A stretch of 18,678 nt of DNA, taken from the NCBI GenBank assembly GCA_016929795.1, contig JAFGIA010000029.1, positions 1 to 18,678 of the forward strand. The letters are read 5' to 3'. Source of the DNA: Anaerolineae bacterium. Lineage in GTDB: Bacteria > Chloroflexota > Anaerolineae > JAAYZQ01. Position 1 is the first letter of the stretch; the number at the start of each line of letters is the position of its first letter. Position numbers and translations under genes: made by a program. A model generated the notes under the pieces. That model did not search any database and had not been told where the DNA came from. It saw nothing but the letters and a program-made list of their open reading frames with translations. Shown here piece by piece: positions 1 through 6,776 of this stretch.

Positions 1-352
1 ATCCCCGTTTCTGGTAAAAGGGCAGCGCATTAAAGTCGCCCGTCATCAGGTGGACCGCGTGGCAGCCACGCCGCACGGCTTCCTGTTCGGCAGCGGCCAG
101 CAGCCGGCTGCCCAATCCCAGGTTGCGGAAGTGTTCGTCGGTCCACAGGCGCCCGACGTACAGGTAGCCCCAGTAGGTGCTGCCGGTCAGCCCGGCAACG
201 ATGAGACCATCGGCGTCTCGGGCAAACAGCGCCAGCGGCACCCAGTCGACGGTCGCCCCTTGCGTGGCATCGTAGCGATCCAATCCCTGTTTTACTACGT
301 CAATGTCGGCTGGGTCCGGTGAATCGGTCAGCGTGATCGTGTATTCCAGCAT
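1..352 (-). CDS. GNAT family N-acetyltransferase (C-terminal part outside window)
   Basis: The reading frame starts at an ATG (350-352 on the complement) and stays open for 117 codons to the left edge, so the C-terminus is missing. The protein begins MLEYTITLTDSPDPADID and shows a GNAT acetyl-CoA binding motif, RNLGLGSRLL, at about residues 76-85 (R-x-x-G-x-G), after the beta strand GYLYVGRLWTDEHF. Later HLMTGDFNALPFYQKRG matches the usual strand plus A-x-x-F-Y-x-k-x-G region near the end of GNAT domains, so only a few dozen residues are probably lost. GAGGAG sits 8 nt before the ATG (complement of 361-366), which supports this start. It lies 63 nt downstream of the phosphotransferase on the same strand and could share its transcript. 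Family members acetylate amines or protein N-termini with acetyl-CoA; the acceptor cannot be told here. Confidence 0.85.
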   Translation of the reverse strand, partial: MLEYTITLTDSPDPADIDVVKQGLDRYDATQGATVDWVPLALFARDADGLIVAGLTGSTYWGYLYVGRLWTDEHFRNLGLGSRLLAAAEQEAVRRGCHAVHLMTGDFNALPFYQKRG

Positions 353-378
353 GTCCGGGTCTCCTCGTGTATTCAGTG

Positions 379-413
379 AGATAGAGTATTCTAATTGGCC
401 ACCGGCTCTATCT
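379..413 (-). other. Possible weak hairpin between phosphotransferase and GNAT gene
   Basis: AGATAGAG at 379-386 and CTCTATCT at 406-413 are perfect 8-base complements with a 19-nt loop, lying just after the phosphotransferase stop codon. There is no U-run after it on the minus strand, so it is not a classical intrinsic terminator. It may be a weak processing or attenuation structure, or chance. Confidence 0.25.
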
Positions 414-415
414 TA

Positions 416-1462
416 TCAGCCCATCAACCGCCGCAGGCGCATTTCGGTACGCTCGATGAACTCGGCGGCCTGCTCCTTCCATTCCGGGTTGGGGTCGTTG
501 AGCACGAAATTCGCCAGGCCGACGGCGCGGGCGGCGATGAACGAGTCGATTTCCCCCCCGTGGCTCGAGGACCACGGACGGTGGCGCTCAGGCCAGGGGC
601 TATGGCGGCAATAGCCTTCCTGGAAAGCAGCCCGCAGAGCGGGGTAGGTGTCCTTTGGAAAGTAGTAGAGCGTGGTGGCGATGTCCTGGACGGGCCAGCC
701 CAGCATCAGGTCTTCGAAATCGATGGGCGAGAGCACACCGCGTGCCAGGCGCACGTTCCACTGGTGCAGGTCGCCGTGCAGGAGGCGCATCGGCTCGCCA
801 CTGGCCTTCAGCCGGTCGATGGAATCCTGCGCCCAGGCGATGGCCTGCCGATAAATGGCGTATCGCTCGGGCGTAAACAGGGCGGCATGTCGCTCGTCGA
901 ACAGCACCACTGGCTCGTCGAAGGGAAAGACGCGGTCGAAGCGGAGCAGGTCACAGGCGGCGGGCGGGTGATAGGTCAGGGCATGGGCGTGCAGCCGGGC
1001 CATCAGCTCGCCCAGCCGGGCGACGTTGGGCTCCGACATCGCTTCGGCCAGGTTCTTGCCCGGCACCCAGCCAAAGATCACGCACCAACGCGGCTCCGGA
1101 ACCCCCGGGGCGCCGGCCTCCACGACCAGCGAGCCGTCCCGGGCCGGCACGGGGCACGGCACGCTGAGCGTGGTATCGCGGGCCAGGGCGGCCAGCCAGT
1201 CCATCTCGGCGGTGACGTCGTCGAGGCGGTGGGCGCCTTCGGGCGCGGTCACGCGCAGGATGTATTTGCTCCCATCGCGCGTATCGAGGCGAAAGATGCC
1301 GTTCATGTCGTTGGTGACGAGGCGCAGGCGGGCGACGTCCAGGTCGTAGAGCGCAAGCGCGTTGAGCGCCAGTGCCCGCAGGCGACGGGCGCGGCCACGT
1401 ACAGTAAGGGTAAAGTAAGGTTTCAGAGAAGGTACGTCGTCGATGACTACATTGGTTCTCAT
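416..1462 (-). CDS. Phosphotransferase of the APH / choline kinase-like family
   Basis: This 348-residue protein has the protein-kinase-like fold of aminoglycoside phosphotransferases. Visible features are a nucleotide-binding N-lobe (NDMNGIFRLDT about 51-61, then KYILRV 66-71), the Brenner motif HGDLHQWNV (229-237, catalytic Asp231 and Asn236), and the metal-binding IDFEDL (247-252, Asp248). The family transfers the ATP gamma-phosphate to hydroxyls on sugars, amino acids, choline or antibiotics. The substrate is not readable here, and resistance should not be assumed. The frame is open much further upstream (to about 2131), but that part is antisense to the MFS gene. The ATG at 1462 gives the first sensible sequence (MRTNVVIDDVPSLKPYF), follows a purine-rich GGGAGATG, and lies just downstream of a plausible promoter. 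The C-terminus ends MRLRRLMG. Confidence 0.88.
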   Translation of the reverse strand: MRTNVVIDDVPSLKPYFTLTVRGRARRLRALALNALALYDLDVARLRLVTNDMNGIFRLDTRDGSKYILRVTAPEGAHRLDDVTAEMDWLAALARDTTLSVPCPVPARDGSLVVEAGAPGVPEPRWCVIFGWVPGKNLAEAMSEPNVARLGELMARLHAHALTYHPPAACDLLRFDRVFPFDEPVVLFDERHAALFTPERYAIYRQAIAWAQDSIDRLKASGEPMRLLHGDLHQWNVRLARGVLSPIDFEDLMLGWPVQDIATTLYYFPKDTYPALRAAFQEGYCRHSPWPERHRPWSSSHGGEIDSFIAARAVGLANFVLNDPNPEWKEQAAEFIERTEMRLRRLMG

Positions 1463-1483
1463 CTCACATCTCCCAGCTCGATG

Positions 1484-1511
1484 TGTATATTCTACCACAT
1501 CTGTGAGGCAA
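1484..1511 (-). promoter_or_regulatory. Candidate sigma-70 promoter for the phosphotransferase gene
   Basis: On the complement, TTGCCT (1506-1511) and TATACA (1484-1489) are 16 nt apart, upstream of the ATG at 1462. The -35 box is imperfect. The 155-bp gap between the MFS stop and this gene leaves room for a separate promoter. Short inverted CTCACA/TGTGAG repeats (about 1464-1469 and 1502-1507) flank it and could be chance or an operator. Confidence 0.4.
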
Positions 1512-1617
1512 GGGATGCGGCGCACCTTGCAGTGATCGTCCAGGGGAGGGAAGATGTCCCCAGAAACGGATGTGCACATCACGACCGATCCGCTGCCAGA
1601 TACCTTGCTCGCGCACG

Positions 1618-2994
1618 TTAGGTGAGAGCGGGTTCTTGCGCCGCCGCCTCGTGATCGGGCAGGAGCTCTTCGACGTTGCGCACGATGGGGACGAGATAGG
1701 CGCCGAGGACGATGGCCAGGCCGGCGACGGCGGTGAGGAGGAAGAGGAGTGACATGCCCGCACCGGTGCCGGTGCCCACCAGGCTGCCAAAGACGCCAGC
1801 CAGGTCGCCACCCTCGCTCATGGCGGGCTCGAGCACATAGTCGGCCAGCGGCCCGGCGATCAGGCGGGCCAGCGGGTTGGCCACCCAGGCGATGAGCCGC
1901 CGCGTGGCAAAGACGCGGCCCTGCACGTCGGGGGCCACCTTGGCCATCCAGATGGCCTGGTTCGAGCCGTTGACCAGCGACACAACCAGGGCGCTGATCA
2001 GGATGCCTGCCGCCCACAGGCCCATCATCCACGCTGGCTCCGGGCGGCCCAGGCCGGTGATCAGGATGCCGACAAAAGAGATACCCCAGCCCAGGAGCAC
2101 GCCGTGGATGCGCCGCTTGAATCCACCCCACGCCCCAATCGCCACCCCGCCGATGACCATGCCCACCGCGCCGATGGTCTGCGAGGCGCCAAAGATCCAG
2201 GCGTTACTGCCAGTGCGGGCCAGGAGCATGGGCGCCAGGAGTGTTCCAGCCGCGATGCTGTAAAAGAGGTTGCCCAGCATAAAGACCCCTTGCAACGCGA
2301 GCAGCGGCGGGCGGTCGAAAATGTAGCGAAAGCCGTAAATTGCCTCTTTGAAGAATCCGCCGGCACCTTGCCGCCCGGCTTCCGTGCGCTGCGGCTTGGG
2401 GATCTGGATGAGCAGCAGCGCGCCGATGGCGGCCAGGAAGGTCACAATGTCGATGAGCAGGATCAGAAAGAACCCGTCAAACCCACTCGTCTCGCCCAGG
2501 CCGATAATCGCCCCGCCGAAAATGGGAGAGACGATCCCTGACGCCGGCCCCACGATCTCCAGGATGCTGTTGACCCGCACATACTCCTTCTTGGGCACCA
2601 TCAGCGCCAGCGCCGCCGAGTAGGCGGGCCACTGGAACCCCTGGAAGAGACCGTTGATGGCCGCGTTCACGTAGAGGTGCCAAACCTCCAGGCTACCGGA
2701 TAAATAGAGGAAAAAGATGCCGATCGTGGTCAGGCCGGCGGCCAGGTCGCTGAGCATCATCATCAGCTTCCGGTCGTAGCGATCGACCATCACGCCCACG
2801 ACCGGGCTCATCGCCAGCAGGGGGACCATAAAGAACACGCCCAATAGGGCCAGTTCAGTGGCCCGGCCTGTCTCTTCAAACACCCAGATGGTCAGGGCAA
2901 AGTTGGTCATGCCGCTGCCCAGCATCGAGACCAGTTGTCCGGCCCAGACAAGCCAGAATGCAGTCATGCCCTTCGGTTTTGACCGCTCTTGCAT
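1618..2994 (-). CDS. MFS transporter, MefA-like drug/efflux type
   Basis: The 458-residue protein is a polytopic inner-membrane carrier of the major facilitator superfamily, with about 12 hydrophobic segments (first about residues 12-39; last in LLFLLTAVAGLAIVLGAYLV near the end). Loop 2-3 carries the MFS motif A form GVMVDRYDRKLMMM (about 67-80). The overall look (short Lys-rich N-terminus, LVWAGQLVSMLGSGMTNFAL, GSNQAIWMAKVAPDVQGRVFA) matches the MFS_3/MefA-like exporter group, which pumps macrolides or other small molecules by proton antiport. The substrate is not predictable. The frame also permits GTG at 3000, but AAAGGA lies 10 nt before ATG 2994 and only 4 nt before the GTG, so ATG is preferred. 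It sits 27 nt after the small unknown gene and is probably co-transcribed from the promoter at 3523-3551. Confidence 0.9.
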   Translation of the reverse strand: MQERSKPKGMTAFWLVWAGQLVSMLGSGMTNFALTIWVFEETGRATELALLGVFFMVPLLAMSPVVGVMVDRYDRKLMMMLSDLAAGLTTIGIFFLYLSGSLEVWHLYVNAAINGLFQGFQWPAYSAALALMVPKKEYVRVNSILEIVGPASGIVSPIFGGAIIGLGETSGFDGFFLILLIDIVTFLAAIGALLLIQIPKPQRTEAGRQGAGGFFKEAIYGFRYIFDRPPLLALQGVFMLGNLFYSIAAGTLLAPMLLARTGSNAWIFGASQTIGAVGMVIGGVAIGAWGGFKRRIHGVLLGWGISFVGILITGLGRPEPAWMMGLWAAGILISALVVSLVNGSNQAIWMAKVAPDVQGRVFATRRLIAWVANPLARLIAGPLADYVLEPAMSEGGDLAGVFGSLVGTGTGAGMSLLFLLTAVAGLAIVLGAYLVPIVRNVEELLPDHEAAAQEPALT

Positions 2995-3021
2995 GATCAC
3001 GTGGTCCTTTTCTGTCGAGAA

Positions 3022-3444
3022 TCAGTTGAGCGAGAAGTGTGTCCCGCGGAGGGTTGACGTCAGGTCGGGGGGAGCTTCGTCATCGGCTTCCTGGCGCTCC
3101 CACACACCAGAGGCGATGATGTCGTCGAGATGGTGGATCGCCTCTCGGGCGGCGCCTGCCAGCTCGACAATCTCGTCGCCGCGTAGCAGCAGGACAAGCG
3201 TGCCGAGGCGCAGCTCACTCTCGCTGTCGGCCCGGTAGGTGACGTGGATCTCTCCGTCCTGCACGAACACGGGCGGCAGGCCGTCAATGGCGCGCTGGAG
3301 GATGCCGGCAACGCGCCGGAACTCGTCGCGCGTGAACCGCACCGTGAGCCGGCCCCAGGTGAGGTGGACCATGCCGTGGCGGCAGGCCATGATGAAGCGG
3401 TGGTCGTCGATTTCCGCCAATTTGAGAAAGTGAGGTGTCCTCAT
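3022..3444 (-). CDS. Conserved-looking hypothetical protein, 140 aa, first gene of MFS operon
   Basis: I do not recognise a family. The protein begins MRTPHFLKLAEIDDHRFIM and contains HGMVHLTWGRLTVRF (about 24-38) followed by a basic FTRDEFRRVAGIL helix. A beta-rich middle (PPVFVQDGEIHVTY, then LRLGTLVLLLRGDEIVEL) leads to a helix with HHLDDIIASGVW. There is no signal peptide or membrane segment, so it is probably cytoplasmic. The open frame continues upstream to 3612, but a promoter with 17-nt spacing (3523-3551) lies inside that extension and predicts transcription starting near 3516. ATG 3444, with GAGAGG close before it, is therefore the sensible start. It is co-directional with the MFS exporter (27-nt gap) and may be an accessory or regulatory partner; that is only context. 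Confidence 0.7.
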   Translation of the reverse strand: MRTPHFLKLAEIDDHRFIMACRHGMVHLTWGRLTVRFTRDEFRRVAGILQRAIDGLPPVFVQDGEIHVTYRADSESELRLGTLVLLLRGDEIVELAGAAREAIHHLDDIIASGVWERQEADDEAPPDLTSTLRGTHFSLN

Positions 3445-3522
3445 CGCCTCTCTTGCCTCTGGCCGGGTTTTCAGACAGCGTCCGTTCGGGCCGCAACAGG
3501 CGGCCGAATCCGACCTGGTCTC

Positions 3523-3551
3523 ATTGTACACCAACCTGGCTCGGGGCGCAA
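3523..3551 (-). promoter_or_regulatory. Sigma-70-type promoter for the hypothetical-MFS operon
   Basis: On the complement, TTGCGC (3546-3551) and TACAAT (3523-3528) are separated by exactly 17 nt. The predicted start near 3516 gives a leader of about 70 nt containing a 6-bp GC hairpin before the ATG at 3444. Confidence 0.6.
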
Positions 3552-3685
3552 GTCGCTCTGAACCTCGGCGGATATGATGGTGCAGACGTATCCCCAGGTA
3601 GTAAATAGGCACGCCTCAGTTGCCGAGTTCGCTCTTTTTTGTCTCTGCGAATTGTTTGCGCATACATGCTCTTGTTCTTTATTTC

Positions 3686-3714
3686 TTGCCCTTGTTTTCT
3701 AGCAATGGTATAAT
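3686..3714 (+). promoter_or_regulatory. Sigma-70-type promoter upstream of M23 peptidase gene
   Basis: TTGCCC (3686-3691) and a perfect TATAAT (3709-3714) are separated by 17 nt within an AT-rich stretch. Predicted transcription starts near 3721, leaving a leader of about 120 nt before the ATG at 3844. Confidence 0.7.
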
Positions 3715-3843
3715 GTTGGCGTCTGTACGCGGGTTCGTGATTTTCAGAGAATTGCAGGTTAGTCAGTGTACGAGTTCGCTTGTGCCTGCCTCACCAGCCG
3801 CTTTGTATGTCAGCCGTCATTTGTCAATCGCAAAGGAGCCAAA

Positions 3844-5697
3844 ATGAAGACAGTCCATGGCAAATGGTTCATCCCCCTATTGCTGATCATCATTGTGTTG
3901 AGCGTATCGACTTTTGCGCTAGCCAACGGTTCACTTTTTGACCAAAGCAGAGTGCGATTGGAGGTTGATCAAAATTCGAACGTCGCAGAGATTGTGGCTA
4001 TCAATGAGGCGACAGGCACGCGACGGAGCATCTACACGGCTGCGTCCGGGGCTGTTCGCAGCAGCCTCGTCGTGCTATCGCCGGACGGGCAGCGTGTGGC
4101 GCTCGTGGAGGTCATTGAGCCCGAGACTGTGACTACCAAGATCGTCCTAGTCGATCTGGAGACTGCCGCGGCCGTCGATCTAGTGCTGCCACGTGATGGC
4201 GGCATGCCCACCAGTCCTGTTTGGTCACCCGACTCAACGCAGCTGGCCTACGTGTGGTTCAATCCTGCACAGGCGAGCGTCGAGTTGTGGGTCGCCGACC
4301 TGGTCTCCCAGCAGCAATGGTGCCTCGCGCCCACCGATCGATTCTGGGCAGTGCTTGTCTTTGGCAAAACGCGTTCTGTTGCGTGGGAAGAGGGTGGTCA
4401 GGCGATCCAGTTCTTTGACGATCGCACCCAAACGATCTACCGCGTGATGCTGGACGGCACGATCACCAAGATTGCGGATCGCAAAGGAGCAGCACCCGGG
4501 CTGGTGCCTTATTTGCAGCTCCTCGAAGCACCAGCCGCCCTGTCCGACTACGACGGCATGCAAAAGCCGCTAAACATCCGAGACTACAATGACACTTGTT
4601 GGGATGGATACACAGGCCTTTATCCTGATTATGGCGGGTGTGTTCTGTCAGGCCCCCATCCCGCCGTCGATATGGCCGGTGGGTCTACAGGAATTGGATG
4701 TGGCACGCCTGTCGTGGCTGTTTGCGTCGGTCCGATCATTTCGGTAGAAGCGGTCCCCGGGGCGGCGGCGTATGGAGTGTGTGGCGATAATACAGGCGCG
4801 CCGGACAAAGGCACGATGAATCTGGGTTGGCAGATCGTGCTCCGCTGCGACAACATCCCGTACGAAGATGGGTACGGCGGAACCGTGTATGCCATCTATG
4901 CCCACCTGAGCTATATCGAGCCGGGCCTTGGCTGGGGGGTGTGGGTCGACAAGGGGGCCAAGCTTGGAGAGGTCGGCTCCACCGGATACTCGTCCGGCCC
5001 CCACCTACACTTTCAGATGGAGCGCGACAACCAGCCCCATCATCCCTGGTGGTGGACCACCACGGGCGAGATTCTGACCTATACCTGGAACCCAATGTAC
5101 TTTATTCAGGCACACGAAGACTATGTGCCGGGACCGACGCCGACACCGCCGCCGAGTACTTGGTGTCTCAAGCCGCTGATTCGCTACTGGAGCGACAGCA
5201 TGCACAAGCACTTTTACACGCTAGATTGGAACGAGCTGGGAAGCGGCAAGGACGGATGGGTGTACGAGGGAGTGGAAGGGTACGCGGCCATGAATGCAAG
5301 CTGCTATGCACCCGGCGCCAAGCCGCTCTACCGTTTGTGGCACGACGGCTGGCAGAAGCACTTTTACACGACTTCGGAAGCGGAAAAGGATACCGCGATT
5401 CAGGTCGGATATGTGCTTGAAGCGATCTCTGGTTACGTGCTCGGTAGCTCTAACAGCCAGTACTACACAGAACCACTCTACCGCTCTTATCACTCGGGCA
5501 TGAACGACCACTTTTACACGACGGACTGGAGTGAGGTAGAAACAGCCGTGTCACTTGGTTACCAGTACGAGCACGTCGAAGGCCACGTCTTTGGCAGAAC
5601 TGCATTGGTGCCCACGCCGGTGCCGACGATGATGCCAACGTCTACCGTCGCCTCGCAGCAGATCTATTTGCCGCTGGTGCTGCGCCGCGCACGGTAA
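3844..5697 (+). CDS. Secreted M23-family metallopeptidase with DUF5648-like repeats
   Basis: The 617-residue protein has a signal peptide (hydrophobic 9-26, likely cleavage after ALA27). A short beta-propeller-like region follows, with LSPDGQRVALV (78-88) and WSPDSTQLAYVW (127-138). Next is an M23 LytM-type domain (about 270-420): HPAVD gives zinc ligands His272 and Asp276, YAH gives His354, and HLHF gives His387/His389, so all expected metal and catalytic residues are present. Such enzymes cleave peptide cross-links in peptidoglycan or other glycyl-type bonds outside the membrane. After a PTPTPPP linker come three repeats with HFYT at 456, 506 and 556, resembling DUF5648. The tail is a Thr/Pro linker ending IYLPLVLRRAR. 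ATG 3844 has AAAGGAG 5 nt upstream; the longer open frame from 3766 lacks this. Codon use looks less GC-biased than in the neighbours. Confidence 0.88.
   Translation: MKTVHGKWFIPLLLIIIVLSVSTFALANGSLFDQSRVRLEVDQNSNVAEIVAINEATGTRRSIYTAASGAVRSSLVVLSPDGQRVALVEVIEPETVTTKIVLVDLETAAAVDLVLPRDGGMPTSPVWSPDSTQLAYVWFNPAQASVELWVADLVSQQQWCLAPTDRFWAVLVFGKTRSVAWEEGGQAIQFFDDRTQTIYRVMLDGTITKIADRKGAAPGLVPYLQLLEAPAALSDYDGMQKPLNIRDYNDTCWDGYTGLYPDYGGCVLSGPHPAVDMAGGSTGIGCGTPVVAVCVGPIISVEAVPGAAAYGVCGDNTGAPDKGTMNLGWQIVLRCDNIPYEDGYGGTVYAIYAHLSYIEPGLGWGVWVDKGAKLGEVGSTGYSSGPHLHFQMERDNQPHHPWWWTTTGEILTYTWNPMYFIQAHEDYVPGPTPTPPPSTWCLKPLIRYWSDSMHKHFYTLDWNELGSGKDGWVYEGVEGYAAMNASCYAPGAKPLYRLWHDGWQKHFYTTSEAEKDTAIQVGYVLEAISGYVLGSSNSQYYTEPLYRSYHSGMNDHFYTTDWSEVETAVSLGYQYEHVEGHVFGRTALVPTPVPTMMPTSTVASQQIYLPLVLRRAR
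5168..5587 (+). repeat. Three tandem ~50-codon repeats (HFYT repeats) within the peptidase gene
   Basis: The encoded core HFYT recurs at residues 456, 506 and 556, exactly 50 residues apart. Each repeat has PLxRxxH before it and a GYxxE/GVxGY-like segment after it. At DNA level CACTTTTACACG is identical in all three copies (ending 5220, 5370 and 5520), at an exact 150-nt period. Confidence 0.85.
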
Positions 5698-5856
5698 GAT
5701 TGTACTGTCTCTTGAGTTCGTCGGCGTCTTGGCGTCTCGACGGATGGGCATCCGGCCGTTCAGATCGCGCCTGGATGCTCTGTTCCTCGATGCCAAGAGC
5801 GCAATACGCGACCTTACAGCACCCGTCGTTGGTCGTTGGTGTGCTCGTGAGTCGGG

Positions 5857-5885
5857 TTGACAATCCCCTCCTTTTGTCATATACT
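5857..5885 (+). promoter_or_regulatory. Near-consensus sigma-70 promoter for the hpt-ade-purA group
   Basis: A perfect TTGACA (5857-5862), a 17-nt spacer and TATACT (5880-5885) lie 46 nt before the hpt start. Predicted transcription begins near 5892, leaving a leader of only about 40 nt, too short for a purine riboswitch. The rest of 5698-5856 shows no gene and no clear terminator for the upstream peptidase. Confidence 0.8.
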
Positions 5886-5931
5886 GTGCTGGCCCGGGAC
5901 GTTGCCGGCACCTCTCACCAAGGAGTGAAGC

Positions 5932-6735
5932 GTGGATATGCACGACGACATTGCCGAAGTGCTGGTTTCGGAAGAAGCCATTCAGGCCAGGGTGGCCGAA
6001 CTGGGACGGCGCATCTCTGGCGATTATGCGGGCCAGGAGCTGGTCCTCATCGGGCTGCTGCGCGGGGCGATCGTCTTTTTGTCAGACCTGATGCGCGCCA
6101 TCACCATCCCCGTGCGCCTGGATTTTATCGGGATCTCGAGTTACGGCTTTAGCACCGAGAGCGGTGCGGTCAGGATGGTGATGGACCTGGAGACCGATAT
6201 TGGTGGGCGCCACGTCCTGGTGATCGAGGATATTGTGGATACGGGCAAGACGCTGTCGTACCTGGTGGAGAACCTGAAGGCGCGCCAGCCGGCGAGCCTG
6301 CGTGTGTGCGCGCTGCTCGACAAGCCGGAGCGGCGCCTGGCGCCTGTCGACGTCGATTACGTCGGCTTTGTCATCCCCGACAAGTTTGTGGTTGGCTACG
6401 GCCTCGACTTTGCGGAGGGGTATCGCAACCTGCCCTTCGTCGGGGTGCTGAAGGAGCACCTCTACAAGCAGGTGCTGGCGCGCGGTGCCATCCTGCGCCA
6501 GATGAACCGCTACCTGTCACGGCAGATCGGGCTGGAAGAACTGGTGGCGTGGGCCAGCGAGACCCTCGCTGCCGGCGATCTGGCGCGCGAGGACGAAGCG
6601 TTTTTGCGCGAGTTGCTCGATACGGCCGGGCAGCCGGGGCACGAGGGGTTTGGGCTGACGCTCGAAGAGTGCGATTCCCTGGTGGGGCACTTGGGGCACG
6701 AGCTGGAAGTGTCCGCCAGGCCGCTGGCTCAGTGA
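5932..6735 (+). CDS. hpt: Hypoxanthine phosphoribosyltransferase with C-terminal extension
   Basis: The first ~180 residues are a bacterial hypoxanthine phosphoribosyltransferase, which makes IMP (or GMP) from hypoxanthine (or guanine) and PRPP. Visible motifs are LLRGAIVFLSDL (42-53), DFIGISSYG (64-72), the PRPP loop VLVIEDIVDTGKT (95-107) and the base-binding segment IPDKFVVGYGLD (148-159) ending NLPFVGVL. Hpt is normally about 180 residues. This one continues to 267 with a helical extension (NRYLSRQIGLEELVAWA at 192-208, then an acidic helix and a Gly-rich link to LTLEECDSLVGHLGHEL). GTG 5932 is chosen over ATG 5938 because AAGGAG (5920-5925) is 6 nt before the GTG but 12 nt before the ATG. 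It is the first gene after a near-consensus promoter and 41 nt before ade. Confidence 0.93.
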   Translation: MDMHDDIAEVLVSEEAIQARVAELGRRISGDYAGQELVLIGLLRGAIVFLSDLMRAITIPVRLDFIGISSYGFSTESGAVRMVMDLETDIGGRHVLVIEDIVDTGKTLSYLVENLKARQPASLRVCALLDKPERRLAPVDVDYVGFVIPDKFVVGYGLDFAEGYRNLPFVGVLKEHLYKQVLARGAILRQMNRYLSRQIGLEELVAWASETLAAGDLAREDEAFLRELLDTAGQPGHEGFGLTLEECDSLVGHLGHELEVSARPLAQ

Positions 6736-6776
6736 GGCACCAGCGTGGCGGAGCCGGGGCAAAGGAGGAGACACCG

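Larger units (their letters stand above)
3445..3843. other. Divergent intergenic region with two outward-facing promoters
   Basis: No credible gene lies here. It holds the minus-strand promoter of the unknown-protein/MFS operon (3523-3551), a short GGCCGC/GCGGCC hairpin (3489-3494 with 3500-3505) that would be in that operon's leader, and an AT-rich part with the plus-strand promoter (3686-3714) of the M23 gene. The stretch from about 3600 to 3840 is clearly more AT-rich than the surrounding genes. Confidence 0.7.

Noticed and set aside
416..1462. Naming the APH-family gene as an antibiotic resistance gene
   Set aside because: Only the general fold and catalytic motifs are visible; many family members act on metabolites, and nothing shows the substrate.
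395..1621. A 408-codon plus-strand open frame
   Set aside because: It is antisense to the APH-family gene, whose catalytic motifs are intact, and has no domain of its own.
416..2131. A 571-codon minus-strand frame suggesting a larger phosphotransferase fusion
   Set aside because: The part upstream of 1462 is antisense-frame sequence of the MFS gene (Pro/Arg/Gly-rich, no domain). The kinase has a proper ATG and a promoter at the gap.
5886..5931. A purine riboswitch before hpt
   Set aside because: Only about 40 nt lie between the predicted start and hpt, with no room for the aptamer and no matching core.
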